Assembly: GCA_021648225.1 (NCBI GenBank)
Contig: JAKITE010000005.1
Span: forward strand, 1 to 60,676
Reading direction: 5' to 3'
Length of the DNA: 60,676 nt
Source: Paracoccaceae bacterium
Lineage (GTDB): Bacteria; Pseudomonadota; Alphaproteobacteria; Rhodobacterales; Rhodobacteraceae
Shown here: positions 16,978 to 25,663 of the stretch, piece by piece
How the letters are laid out: each line of letters begins with the position of its first letter
Numbering within the stretch: position 1 is the stretch's first letter
Notes under the pieces: generated by a model
The model's database searches: none
Seen by the model: the letters and a program-made list of their open reading frames with translations, nothing else
What the model was told of the DNA's origin: nothing
Translations under genes and position numbers: made by a program

Positions 16978-17606
16978 TCGCGCCGTGCTGGTCCCAAAAT
17001 AGGCGCGTCAACCGATGCGCCTTTTGAGGGGCCACTGGAATGGTCGTAATTCAGGGTTTGCTTTTCGCCAGCCTGGTGCTGGGTATCGCCACTACCAGCC
17101 ATGCCTATGGTTGGTGCGGGTGACGGGCCGGGAAAGGGCAAAGACCGGGACGGATCCGTTTCGGGTTCGTCCATAAACGGCTCTCCCTGCGGCTCTTCGG
17201 GCACATAGGTTGGCATGGGTTCGGGAAATGGTTCGGTAATAGCAGTCGGTTCGGGCTCCGAAGGTATTACAGGTAACACCGCCGCTGCTGTCGCGGGCGC
17301 AACCGCCTGCACCACAGTGCGCGCTCGTTGGTTCCGCAGATTTTCGAGCTTTTGGTCCAGCGGCACCGCATCGGTTTCTATGCTGCGTTTGAAAACCAGA
17401 TAAGTCAGTTCCGTGGTAACAGATTTTTTCATCATGCCCGGTTTATCTTCAACCGAAAATGATTCTTGACCAACAAATTCCCAACCGTTTTTGGCTTCGG
17501 TGTTTAGTGCCTCGGTCAGTGCATGGGCAAACCGTTCGGGCACGGTTTTCAGGCCCTTGACCTTTTTACTGGCAGCTGGTGTAGGAAGCAGGCGATATTC
17601 AAACAT
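16974..17606 (-). CDS. DUF4177-like protein with Pro/Glu-rich tail
   Basis: The first 100 residues resemble the DUF4177 family: MFEYRLLPTPA, then a helix, NGWEFVGQESFSVE, and a strand LTYLVFKRS. The rest (about 110-210) is low complexity, rich in Pro, Glu and Thr (SEPEPTAITEPFPEPMPTY), and probably disordered. I start at 17606 (210 residues) because AAGGA lies eight bases upstream and the family begins at this MFEY; the frame extends to 17666 without support. Function is unknown. It is convergent with bolA and downstream of gatB. Confidence 0.75.
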   Translation of the reverse strand: MFEYRLLPTPAASKKVKGLKTVPERFAHALTEALNTEAKNGWEFVGQESFSVEDKPGMMKKSVTTELTYLVFKRSIETDAVPLDQKLENLRNQRARTVVQAVAPATAAAVLPVIPSEPEPTAITEPFPEPMPTYVPEEPQGEPFMDEPETDPSRSLPFPGPSPAPTIGMAGSGDTQHQAGEKQTLNYDHSSGPSKGASVDAPILGPARRD

Positions 17607-17697
17607 GGTTTTTCCTTGAAAAAATTCTCGGTATGGGCAAAAAACACCATTTACCATTATTAACAATAGCTCGGCAAGTGTGGCAGAAGAATGTCGC

Positions 17698-19206
17698 CTA
17701 TCCCAGTTTTTTACGGATAATTTGATTAACAGTTTTTGGATTGGCTTTGCCGCCGGTGGCTTTCATGACCTGCCCGACAAACCAGCCCGCCATATTGGGT
17801 TTTTCCTTGGCAGCGGCGACCTTATCGGGGTTTGCAGCAAAAATCGTGTCAATCGCCGCCTCGATCGCGCCGGTATCTGTCACCTGTTTCATGCCACGGG
17901 TTTCAACGATTTCAGCAGGGTCGCCGCCCTCGGACCAGATGATTTCAAATAATTCTTTGGCGATTTTGCCGGAAATGGTATCGGAGCCGATCAAATCAAT
18001 AATGCCCGCCAGTTGTTTGGCACTGATCGGAGAATCAGCAATGCTGTGGCCTTCTTTATTCAGGCGGCCAAATAATTCGTTGATCACCCAGTTGGCAGCG
18101 GTTTTACCATCACGCCCTGTGGCGACTTCTTCGAAATAGGTCGCATTGGCAACATCTGCGGTCAATACACCCGCGTCATATTCGGTCATTTTGTATTCAC
18201 TGACAAACCGCGCCTTTTTGGCGTCGGGCAGCTCTGGCAGACCTGCGGCAATGTCATCAATCCAGGCCTGTTCAATTTCCAGCGGCAGCAGGTCAGGGCA
18301 GGGGAAATAACGATAATCATGGGCTTCTTCTTTGGACCGCATCGATCGCGTTTCGCCCTTTACCGGATCATAAAGCCGGGTTTCCTGATCAATTTTTCCG
18401 CCATCTTCCAGAATGGCAATCTGGCGTTTGGCTTCATAATCAATGGCTTGCACGATAAAACGCATGGAGTTCATGTTTTTGATCTCGCAGCGGGTGCCAA
18501 GAATTGAAAAATCGTCCGCCACGCGAAACCGCTCATAAGTGCCCGCCTTGCAAACCGAAACATTCACATCCGCCCGCATCGAGCCTTCTTGCATATTGCC
18601 ATCGCACGTCCCTAAATACCGCAATATCTGCCGCAATTTACGCACAAACTCGGCGGCCTCGTTGGGGCCGCGAATATCGGGGCGGCTGACAATTTCCATC
18701 AGGGCCACACCGGTGCGGTTGAAATCGACAAAAGACATTTCAGGGTCCATGTCATGCACGGATTTCCCTGCATCCTGTTCCATATGAATGCGCTCAATCC
18801 GCACGCGGCGCGCCACGCCCGGTTCCATATCAACCAGCACTTCGCCTTCGCCGACAATCGGATGATAAAGCTGTGAAATCTGGTATCCCTGTGGCAAGTC
18901 GGGGTAAAAATAATTCTTGCGGTCAAATCGCGAAAACAGGTTGATTTTGGCATTAAGCCCCAACCCGGTGCGCACCGCCTGTTCCACACAATATTCGTTG
19001 ATTACCGGCAACATTCCGGGCATCGCGGCATCCACCAGCGACACATTCGAATTTGGCTCGGCACCAAATTTGGTTGATGCCCCCGAAAATAATTTGGAGT
19101 TCGAGGATATTTGGGCGTGGACTTCAAGCCCGATCACCAGCTCCCAATCGCCGGTGGCGCCGGCAATGATTTTTGGTTTGGGTTCGGTATAGGCAAGCTG
19201 GTTCAT
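17698..19206 (-). CDS. gatB: Aspartyl/glutamyl-tRNA amidotransferase subunit B
   Basis: GatB is the subunit of GatCAB that binds and phosphorylates the mischarged Glu-tRNA-Gln or Asp-tRNA-Asn before amidation. Family motifs are WELVIGLEVHAQ near the N-terminus, PGMLPVIN, FDRKNYFYPDLPQGYQISQ, the zinc and tRNA-binding part EGSMRADVNVSV, and the YqeY-like C-terminal tail ending GKANPKTVNQIIRKKLG. I use the ATG at 19206 (502 residues), giving a normal N-terminus MNQLAYTEPK, rather than the longer frame to 19254. It stands alone here, with no gatC or gatA adjacent. Confidence 0.95.
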   Translation of the reverse strand: MNQLAYTEPKPKIIAGATGDWELVIGLEVHAQISSNSKLFSGASTKFGAEPNSNVSLVDAAMPGMLPVINEYCVEQAVRTGLGLNAKINLFSRFDRKNYFYPDLPQGYQISQLYHPIVGEGEVLVDMEPGVARRVRIERIHMEQDAGKSVHDMDPEMSFVDFNRTGVALMEIVSRPDIRGPNEAAEFVRKLRQILRYLGTCDGNMQEGSMRADVNVSVCKAGTYERFRVADDFSILGTRCEIKNMNSMRFIVQAIDYEAKRQIAILEDGGKIDQETRLYDPVKGETRSMRSKEEAHDYRYFPCPDLLPLEIEQAWIDDIAAGLPELPDAKKARFVSEYKMTEYDAGVLTADVANATYFEEVATGRDGKTAANWVINELFGRLNKEGHSIADSPISAKQLAGIIDLIGSDTISGKIAKELFEIIWSEGGDPAEIVETRGMKQVTDTGAIEAAIDTIFAANPDKVAAAKEKPNMAGWFVGQVMKATGGKANPKTVNQIIRKKLG

Positions 19207-19331
19207 GGCAACATCCACTGAAAAGAGATCAGCGCCTTTTACGAAACCCTGCAAGCTGGGGCAAGTGGCCGTTCACAAATGATTAGAACTTTTGCGCTAA
19301 TCAAGAAGCTGGTGGAAAGTGGAGGGATTAA

Positions 19332-20096
19332 ATGTTGGCAAAATTGGTAAAATCGGTGCTGATTTGTATGCCTTGTGTGCTTGGGGCGTATTTTTTGTTG
19401 ATGTTTATTGAATATCTGACAGGCACTCCACCAACAGTAACAGGCACCATAACCGCGATATTAATTCCGGTTATTATCGGTATTCCGGTGCTTTTTGTGA
19501 TCGAGGGCCAGGCCGAGCGTCTAAGCTTTGCTGTATTGCAGCTGGATGATATGCGGTTGGAGGCCGAGGACCGTGCCAAGCGCGATTCCATGACCGGCTT
19601 ATATAATCACCAGCATTTCATGGATGAAATCCGTGCCTCGGAGGGGGACAGGCACAAAGGGTCTTTGCTGGTGCTGGATATTGATAAATTCAAAAACATC
19701 AATGACAGCTTTGGCCATCAAAAAGGCGATGAAGCCCTGATTTCGGTGGTCAAAGCCGTGCGTGCCTCGGTGCGGGGCAATGATATTATTGGCCGCATCG
19801 GCGGTGAGGAATTTGCGGTTTACCTTCAGGATGCCTCTAAATCCGAGGCTAGAATAGTTGCCAATCGTATTCGCGAAAATGTCGAAGCCATCATGTTCGA
19901 GCCCAAAAAAGGCCTGCTGGCGGCGCTTACGGTTAGCATTGGTGTTGCCATGAAACGCGAGGTGGGCAATATGGTGCATGCGCTGCGGCTGGCGGATATG
20001 CGGATGTACGAGGCAAAAAACACCGGTCGAAACCGGGTGGTGCATTCCGGTTCCAATGCGGAACTTGACCGCGCCAAAACCGATACGCCTGCCTGA
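19332..20096 (+). CDS. Membrane-anchored diguanylate cyclase (GGDEF)
   Basis: A 254-residue protein with two predicted membrane helices (about residues 7-28 and 39-57), a short coiled linker (residues 60-85) and one GGDEF domain. The active-site motif is GGEEF at 157-161, an accepted active form. An RxxD inhibitory site is present five residues before it (Arg148-Asp151), so product feedback by c-di-GMP is expected. DIDKFKNINDSFGHQKGDEAL is the usual metal and nucleotide-binding stretch. There is no EAL domain and no recognisable sensor domain. It is divergent from gatB and probably makes c-di-GMP, affecting motility or attachment. Confidence 0.92.
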   Translation: MLAKLVKSVLICMPCVLGAYFLLMFIEYLTGTPPTVTGTITAILIPVIIGIPVLFVIEGQAERLSFAVLQLDDMRLEAEDRAKRDSMTGLYNHQHFMDEIRASEGDRHKGSLLVLDIDKFKNINDSFGHQKGDEALISVVKAVRASVRGNDIIGRIGGEEFAVYLQDASKSEARIVANRIRENVEAIMFEPKKGLLAALTVSIGVAMKREVGNMVHALRLADMRMYEAKNTGRNRVVHSGSNAELDRAKTDTPA

Positions 20097-20182
20097 AATA
20101 GAACGACTATTCCTGCGGGGCTGCGCGCTGACTTAATACCAACCACAAGCCGTGATTATTTCAGTAAAGCGCAAAAAACCGG

Positions 20183-20419
20183 CTATTCGCGCAAGATCGG
20201 CGAAATTTGATCCAGCATTGCCAACCGTTGTTTGCGCAGATTTTCCAGGTGAAAGTCGCTGGTTGGTTTAACATCGGTTTCCGCAAGATGGATTTTGTGA
20301 TTCAACACATGGTATTCATCAAAAAGTCGCGAAAAATGCGGGTCAGATTCCTTTAGATCGCGTATTTTATCAACATATTCGGGAAATTGCTCATTCAGCT
20401 CATTCGGGGTATGCGACAT
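20183..20419 (-). CDS. YdcH-like DUF465 small protein
   Basis: A 78-residue, highly charged helical protein of the DUF465 family, recognised by the DPHFSRLFDEYHVLNHKIHLAE core and the LRKQRLAMLDQISPIL end. The fold is probably a helical hairpin; no function is established. An AAAGGAGACG lies just before the ATG. It is monocistronic and divergent from the glutamine-amidotransferase-type gene; a terminator-like hairpin lies in the gap. Confidence 0.88.
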   Translation of the reverse strand: MSHTPNELNEQFPEYVDKIRDLKESDPHFSRLFDEYHVLNHKIHLAETDVKPTSDFHLENLRKQRLAMLDQISPILRE

Positions 20420-20477
20420 TGTCGTCTCCTTTTCTTTTGTGTTATATTACCTATGTAAGCAGGGAATAAATTGACTC

Positions 20478-20512
20478 AAGTCAGGTTCCCGAAAGAATTC
20501 CCTGACTTTTTT
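20478..20512 (+). terminator. Terminator-like hairpin upstream of the gamma-glutamyl hydrolase gene
   Basis: AAGTCAGG (20478-20485) and CCTGACTT (20501-20508) form a perfect 8-bp stem with a 15-base loop, with the T-run reaching 20512. The T-run lies on the plus strand, 47 bases before the start of the gene at 20559. No plus-strand gene ends just upstream, so this may be an attenuator in a leader or the end of a short transcript. Confidence 0.5.
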
Positions 20513-20558
20513 AGTCGGGTAGCGGTTTTTGAAAATTCACTATGCTAGAGGCCACAAC

Positions 20559-21311
20559 ATGAGACGCCCAATTGTCGGAATAATCGGTAACCACCAGATG
20601 CTAGGGGATGATTACCCCGTGCAGGCGGTTGGTGTTATGAATATTGATGCGGTTTCGCAGGTGGCGGGGGCGATTCCACTGATCATTCCGGCCATGCCGG
20701 CCGAGGCAACGGTTCAGGAACTGGCCGGTATTTGTGACGGTTTTATGTTTACCGGCGGGCGGCCCAATGTGCATCCCAGCCATTATGGCCACGAAGCAAC
20801 CGAGGCTCATGGCGCTTTTGATATGGACAGGGATAACCTGACCTTGCCGCTTATCCGGCATTGTGTTGATGCGGGCGTGCCTATTCTGGGTATTTGTCGC
20901 GGCTTTCAGGAATTTAACGTGGCGTTTGGCGGCACTTTGCATCCCGAAATCCGCGATCTTCCCGGGCGTATCAATCACCGGATGCCCCCTGATGGCACGA
21001 TGGAAGAAAAATTCGAGGCAAGGCATGTTGTGGCGCTGGATTACGGCGGTGTTTTCGCAGAGATATTCGGCTCGGTCGAGGTTTGTGTGAATTCTTTGCA
21101 TGGGCAAGGTATTTGCCAACCCGCAGACCGTGTGGTTGTTGAGGGCCGCGCCGAAGATGGCACCATCGAGGCGATTTACATCAAAGAAGCACCAAGCTTT
21201 GCCTTGGCGGTGCAGTGGCACCCTGAATATAACGCCAGCCAAAACGAGGTTTCACGCCCCTTGTTCGAGGCATTCGGCAACGCCATGCGTGAAAACATCG
21301 CCAAAAGCTAA
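20559..21311 (+). CDS. Class I glutamine amidotransferase-like hydrolase (gamma-glutamyl-gamma-aminobutyrate hydrolase type)
   Basis: A 250-residue peptidase C26-type hydrolase with the class I amidotransferase triad: nucleophile Cys113 in LGICRGFQEFN and His221/Glu223 in AVQWHPEY. The closest known type is PuuD, which splits gamma-glutamyl-GABA in putrescine degradation; no other puu gene is present, so the substrate may differ. The frame is open from a TTG at 20529, but I start at the ATG at 20559, which gives the family N-terminus MRRPIVGIIGN and has AGAGG about nine bases upstream. Confidence 0.87.
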   Translation: MRRPIVGIIGNHQMLGDDYPVQAVGVMNIDAVSQVAGAIPLIIPAMPAEATVQELAGICDGFMFTGGRPNVHPSHYGHEATEAHGAFDMDRDNLTLPLIRHCVDAGVPILGICRGFQEFNVAFGGTLHPEIRDLPGRINHRMPPDGTMEEKFEARHVVALDYGGVFAEIFGSVEVCVNSLHGQGICQPADRVVVEGRAEDGTIEAIYIKEAPSFALAVQWHPEYNASQNEVSRPLFEAFGNAMRENIAKS

Positions 21312-21328
21312 CGCGGGTTCTCCGGTTT

Positions 21329-22300
21329 TTACTGCCATTTCCACAGGGCCGGAATAAACCGATAGGCATCGCCTTGCTTGATTGCATGGCCAACCCCGGG
21401 AAACGGGAAATGATAACCAACCAGAGTAATCCGGTCTTCGGATGCCCAATCCAGCAGCCGCTTTCGGGTTGCGACCGATTTTTCGCCATCCATATCCGGA
21501 GAGCCATACCATTCCGGGCGCTCGAAATCAAAATAGGCGTTGCGGGTCACATCGCCTGTCACAATCAATTCTTCGCCGTCGCTTTCAAGATGCAAAGACA
21601 TATGGCCGGGGGTGTGACCGGGAGTTGAAATCATGGTCATACCCGGCGCGATTTCATGATCTCCCTGAACAAGATTAAGCTGCAACAGGTCGGCATTCAG
21701 GGAATTAACCGCGCCAATCACAAGGTTTTGCTGGCTTTCGTCAATCATATTGACGCGGTCGGGGGTTAACCACCAGTTATGCTCGACCTCGGAGATGAAA
21801 TATTGCGCATCGGGAAACACCGCTTCGTCAAAATCATCGCGAATGCCCCAGATATGGTCCGGATGGGCATGGGTAAGCATCACATGGGTGATGCTGTTAT
21901 AATCAATTCCGGCGGCTTCCAGATTGCCCAGCATTTTACCGGCAGTCATGGATACCCGATTGCCCGAACCGACATCCACCAGCACAACCGCATCGCCAAG
22001 TTCAATCACCACATGGTTGGTATGGGAAAAAATCCGCTCGGTCTCCAGAAAATGCCGGATCATAAATGCTTCGACTTCGGCGCGGTCCACATTGATGCCC
22101 GCAGCCGTGCCCGGCAAAAAGAAATTGCCGTCCGAAACAATGGTAACTTTGGCATTGCCAATGGTGAAACGAAAATATCCGGGGGCCTGATCGCCATCCG
22201 GCCCGCCAAGCGCGGTTACTTTGCTAGCACTAAGGGCCAGCGCCGGTGCGGCAGCGCTCATCTTTAGAATATCGCGGCGGCTTGGTTTTAGCAGGTTCAT
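21329..22300 (-). CDS. Exported metallo-beta-lactamase-fold hydrolase (Tat signal)
   Basis: A 323-residue MBL-fold protein with a twin-arginine signal (SRRDILKMSAAAPALALSAS, residues 7-26), so it should be exported folded to the periplasm. Metal-binding motifs are THAHPDHIWG (HxHxDH), the GHTPGHMS histidine, the TGD aspartate (LIVTGDVTRN) and a late histidine (LVGYHFPFPG). It resembles lactonase-type or quinoprotein-associated MBL hydrolases, but the substrate cannot be told. It is convergent with the amidotransferase-type gene and divergent from dusA. Confidence 0.88.
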   Translation of the reverse strand: MNLLKPSRRDILKMSAAAPALALSASKVTALGGPDGDQAPGYFRFTIGNAKVTIVSDGNFFLPGTAAGINVDRAEVEAFMIRHFLETERIFSHTNHVVIELGDAVVLVDVGSGNRVSMTAGKMLGNLEAAGIDYNSITHVMLTHAHPDHIWGIRDDFDEAVFPDAQYFISEVEHNWWLTPDRVNMIDESQQNLVIGAVNSLNADLLQLNLVQGDHEIAPGMTMISTPGHTPGHMSLHLESDGEELIVTGDVTRNAYFDFERPEWYGSPDMDGEKSVATRKRLLDWASEDRITLVGYHFPFPGVGHAIKQGDAYRFIPALWKWQ

Positions 22301-22383
22301 ATTCGTCTCCCGATTATATTTTGTTCAGCATTGCGAGGAGTGTGCGATATTGCAAGTCTTTGGGTCAATTGCGATAACGCCGC

Positions 22384-23367
22384 ATGACCAACAGCATGAT
22401 TCCCCTAAATCGCCGATTATCCGTGGCCCCGATGATGGACTGGACCGACCGCCATTGCCGGTATTTCCACCGGCTGCTTAGCAAAAACACCCTGCTTTAT
22501 ACCGAAATGGTAACAGCAGCGGCCATTATACACGGAGATCAAGACCGGCTGCTGGGCTTTCATCCAGACGAACAACCGGTTGCTTTGCAAATTGGCGGGT
22601 CTGATCCTGCATTGCTGGCGATGGCCACAAAAGCTGCCGTTCAGCGTGGATACCCTGAAATCAATCTGAATGTCGGGTGCCCGTCTGACAGGGTGCAATC
22701 GGGCAGTTTTGGCGCGGTTTTGATGGAACAGCCCGATTTGGTGGCGGAATCTGTGGCGGCGATGATCGCCGTGTCGGGTAACGCCGAAATTACAGTTAAA
22801 TGCCGGATCGGCGTTGATGATCAACCTGTCGAAAAAACATTGCCTGATTTCTTGCAGCGTGTGTCACATGCGGGGGTGCGCAGCTTTACCATTCATGCCC
22901 GCAAGGCGTGGTTAAAAGGGTTAAGCCCCAAGGAAAATCGCGATATTCCGCCGCTGGATTATCTGCTGGTTTACCAGATGAAACAGGATTTTTCTGATCT
23001 GGAGATATGTATCAATGGCGGCATAACCTCGTTGGATGCCGCCGAGACCCATCTGGAAAACGGCGTTGACGGGGTGATGATCGGGCGATCCGCCTATCAC
23101 CATCCGGCGGATATTTTATGTTCTGCTGACCGGCGATTTTTTGGAGGTATAGCAGATAGCAATATTACCGATGCCATTCATAAAATGCTGCCTTATATTG
23201 AAAATGAACTGTCAAAAGGCGCAAGGCTGAACCGGATCACCCGTCATATGCTGGGTGCGTTTTCAGGCCGGCCCGGGGCGCGCAACTGGCGACGGGTGAT
23301 TTCCGAGGGCGCGCATCTTGAAGGTGCCGGACCGGAGCTAATAATAAAAGCCATGGAGGGCTTGTGA
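22384..23367 (+). CDS. dusA: tRNA-dihydrouridine(20/20a) synthase DusA
   Basis: A flavin-dependent enzyme that reduces uridines of the tRNA D-loop. The DusA-specific N-terminal motif VAPMMDWTDRHCR is present, as are the catalytic cysteine in NLNVGCPSDRVQ, TVKCRIGVDD, TIHARKAWLKGLSPKENR and GVMIGRSAYHHP. The length, 327 residues, is normal. Its stop overlaps the start of the TauE/SafE permease gene (TGATG), indicating translational coupling. Confidence 0.94.
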   Translation: MTNSMIPLNRRLSVAPMMDWTDRHCRYFHRLLSKNTLLYTEMVTAAAIIHGDQDRLLGFHPDEQPVALQIGGSDPALLAMATKAAVQRGYPEINLNVGCPSDRVQSGSFGAVLMEQPDLVAESVAAMIAVSGNAEITVKCRIGVDDQPVEKTLPDFLQRVSHAGVRSFTIHARKAWLKGLSPKENRDIPPLDYLLVYQMKQDFSDLEICINGGITSLDAAETHLENGVDGVMIGRSAYHHPADILCSADRRFFGGIADSNITDAIHKMLPYIENELSKGARLNRITRHMLGAFSGRPGARNWRRVISEGAHLEGAGPELIIKAMEGL

Positions 23368-24179
23368 TGGAATTTTTGCCGCTATTAATGCTGATGCTGG
23401 CAATCGGTGCATTTGCCGGTATTGTTGCCGGTCTGTTGGGGGTTGGCGGCGGCATAATTCTGGTGCCGGCATTCTATTATTCCTTTACCTCTTTGGGCTA
23501 TGACAGCCCGCAAATCATGCAGATTTGTGTGGCGACGTCCTTGGCCACGATTATTTTCACATCCATGCGCTCGGTGCTTGGCCACCATAAAAAGGGCGCG
23601 GTCGATTGGCAGATTTTGCGCGGTTGGGCACCGGGAATTGCGCTGGGGGCCATTATAGGCGTGTTGATTGCCAGCGGAATGAAATCGAACTCATTGATGA
23701 TGGTGTTCGGGATTTTAGGCCTGTTTATTGGCAGTTATATGGCCTTTGGTAAGTCTGACTGGCGGTTGGGCAATGAAATGCCAACCGGAATTTGGCGATT
23801 GGTTTTTGGCCCCGTAATCGGGTTTTTATCGGTATTGATGGGCATAGGCGGCGGCAGCTTTGGCGTGCCGATGATGACCCTTTATGGTCGCTCGATCCAC
23901 CGCGCTGTGGCAACGGCTGCGGGTTTCGGGGTGCTGATTGCGGTGCCTGCGGTGATCGGATTTTTGCTGGCGGGGCATGATCTGGCCACCAAGCCGCCCT
24001 TTACGGTTGGTCTGGTCAATATTCCGGCTTTTGCGGTGGTGGTTGTCATGACAACCCTGACCGCGCCAATCGGTGTGCGCCTTGCCCATGCGATGGACCC
24101 AAAGCCGCTAAAGCGGATATTTGCGGTTTTTATTGCGGTGATGGCGGCAAATATGCTGCGAAAAGCATTGCTGGGTTAA
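23367..24179 (+). CDS. TauE/SafE family sulfite/organic anion exporter
   Basis: A 270-residue inner-membrane protein with about eight helices in two repeats. Both halves carry the family's glycine-rich motif: GLLGVGGGIILVPAF near residue 25 and LMGIGGGSFGVPMM near residue 160. Members export sulfite, sulfoacetate or related anions; the substrate here is not known. I use the ATG at 23367, which overlaps the dusA stop and has GGAGGG six bases upstream, rather than the GTG one codon earlier. Confidence 0.88.
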   Translation: MEFLPLLMLMLAIGAFAGIVAGLLGVGGGIILVPAFYYSFTSLGYDSPQIMQICVATSLATIIFTSMRSVLGHHKKGAVDWQILRGWAPGIALGAIIGVLIASGMKSNSLMMVFGILGLFIGSYMAFGKSDWRLGNEMPTGIWRLVFGPVIGFLSVLMGIGGGSFGVPMMTLYGRSIHRAVATAAGFGVLIAVPAVIGFLLAGHDLATKPPFTVGLVNIPAFAVVVVMTTLTAPIGVRLAHAMDPKPLKRIFAVFIAVMAANMLRKALLG

Positions 24180-24182
24180 CCG

Positions 24183-24851
24183 CTATTGCCGAAAAATCAT
24201 CTCGTCGCGGCGAATAACCGTTTCGGTTAGTTGCTCAAGATAGCTCATCCCTAATAAAGACGAATGCAAAGCGCGGCGCTGGGCAATCGCGCCCTCGACA
24301 TTACGCACCATGACATCACCGATCTGGATAGTTTCAAAAACATAAGGCGCCACATAGGTGCGCCCGCCAGCGGTGGTAAGCGGGATGGAATAATCAAGGC
24401 TGCGCGGGTCAATGCCAATGCGCATTGCATCATCATAGCGCAGCAACACAATGGATGCGCCGGTATCCACCATCAGGCCAACATCAGTGCCGTCAATCTG
24501 GGCGATGGCGCGGAAATGGCCATCCCATGCGCGGTCAAGCTGTGCTTCGGATGCGTTGATGGTGGCAAGCGCTGCAATCGGCGCAATTCGGGCAGGGGCT
24601 GCAATTTGAATGGCCCCCAGAATGGTCACACCGGCAATCAGCGTAGTAGCCGCCGCTGCGGCATTTGAAATCGCCGCGCCATTTTGGGACCGCTGCGCCA
24701 GCATCAAGCCAAAAGCGGTGGCAAGCAAAATTGAAATCAGAATATCAAGCCAGATAACCCCGCCCGGCAGGGTTGTTGCTGCGCTGATCGGCGCACGCAT
24801 AATCAAAAGACCCGCACCATAGGCAAGCAGTATAAAGGTTAAAAAGCGCAT
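24183..24851 (-). CDS. Membrane-anchored retropepsin-like aspartic protease
   Basis: A 222-residue protein with three N-terminal hydrophobic helices (about 3-20, 30-50 and 62-85) and a C-terminal clan AA aspartyl protease domain whose active-site motif is MVDTGASIVLL (about residues 128-138). This matches the TIGR02281-type family common in alphaproteobacteria, which probably acts as a homodimer facing the periplasm. TTAGGRTYVAPYVFETIQIG and SLLGMSYLEQL are further family segments. Biological substrates are unknown. It is convergent with the TauE/SafE gene. Confidence 0.85.
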   Translation of the reverse strand: MRFLTFILLAYGAGLLIMRAPISAATTLPGGVIWLDILISILLATAFGLMLAQRSQNGAAISNAAAAATTLIAGVTILGAIQIAAPARIAPIAALATINASEAQLDRAWDGHFRAIAQIDGTDVGLMVDTGASIVLLRYDDAMRIGIDPRSLDYSIPLTTAGGRTYVAPYVFETIQIGDVMVRNVEGAIAQRRALHSSLLGMSYLEQLTETVIRRDEMIFRQ

Positions 24852-24937
24852 AGCTGTCCTTTTTCAATTCGGGAAACCATATCCCTTTTGAACATTTTTT
24901 TACACACTAATTAAAGATATTTAACAAACTGTGACGA

Positions 24938-25183
24938 TTAAGACTCAGGTTGCTTTTGCCGGGCTTTTCGGCCCCCCCGCCGTTTTTTTTGCAAAAGCCC
25001 CGCACGTTCTGGCAAAACACCCAAAATTTTTACGCGCTGTTCACTGGTCATTTCGGACCATCCGGCAATTTCCTGCCTTGTGCGGTTACAGCCAATACAT
25101 ATTCCCGCAACTGTATCTATAACGCAAATCTTGACACAAGGCGAATCGATCTCGTCGCGCTGCCAAAGATCATCCATTTTCAC
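24938..25183 (-). CDS. DUF1289 small cysteine-motif protein
   Basis: An 81-residue protein of the DUF1289 family, defined by SPCVKICVID and the later ICIGCNRTRQEIAGWSEM, four cysteines that could bind metal or an iron-sulfur cluster. The C-terminus is very basic (QKKRRGGRKARQKQ). Its start overlaps the ruvX stop (ATGA), so it is co-translated with that gene. Function is unknown. Confidence 0.9.
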   Translation of the reverse strand: MKMDDLWQRDEIDSPCVKICVIDTVAGICIGCNRTRQEIAGWSEMTSEQRVKILGVLPERAGLLQKKRRGGRKARQKQPES

Positions 25184-25656
25184 GGGTTTCGCCCCATAAA
25201 CCCGATACGATCAAGCGCGCCTTGCAAGATATAGGAAGCCGCGACATGGTCAATCACCTCGGCACGACGTTTTCTGGAGGTATCTGCCTCCAATAATGCC
25301 CGTTCAGCCGCCACCGTGGAAAGACGTTCATCCCAAAACGTAACGGGTAACTGACAAAGCGGCTGAAGGTTTCGCGCAAAAGCCCGGGTTGATTGACAGC
25401 GCGCCCCTTCGGACCCGTCCATATTCATCGGCAAGCCCAGAACAATGCCGCCAATGGCGCGGTCATTCAGGATTTTCATCAATGCCTCGGCGTCTTTGCC
25501 AAATTTGGTGCGGCGCAGGGTTTCATAGGGGGTGGCAACCGTGCGCGATGTATCCGACACGGCCAGACCGATGGTTTTGGTGCCTAAATCCAGTCCGATC
25601 AGGGCTGACCTTGGCTGAACGGCCCCCAGAAATACAGCAATATCATCAGTGATCAT
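25180..25656 (-). CDS. ruvX: RuvX/YqgF, RNase H-fold Holliday junction resolvase-like protein
   Basis: A 158-residue YqgF protein. In family members this RNase H fold enzyme processes 16S rRNA precursor ends and has been proposed as an alternative Holliday junction resolvase. Key motifs are LIGLDLGTKTIGLAVSD (first Asp), GIVLGLPMNMDGSEG and FWDERLSTVAAERALLE (Glu), plus a final Asp in EVIDHVAASYIL. It lies between ccmI (seven bases upstream) and the DUF1289 gene (4-base overlap), apparently one transcript. Confidence 0.94.
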   Translation of the reverse strand: MITDDIAVFLGAVQPRSALIGLDLGTKTIGLAVSDTSRTVATPYETLRRTKFGKDAEALMKILNDRAIGGIVLGLPMNMDGSEGARCQSTRAFARNLQPLCQLPVTFWDERLSTVAAERALLEADTSRKRRAEVIDHVAASYILQGALDRIGFMGRNP

Positions 25657-25663
25657 TTTGGCA

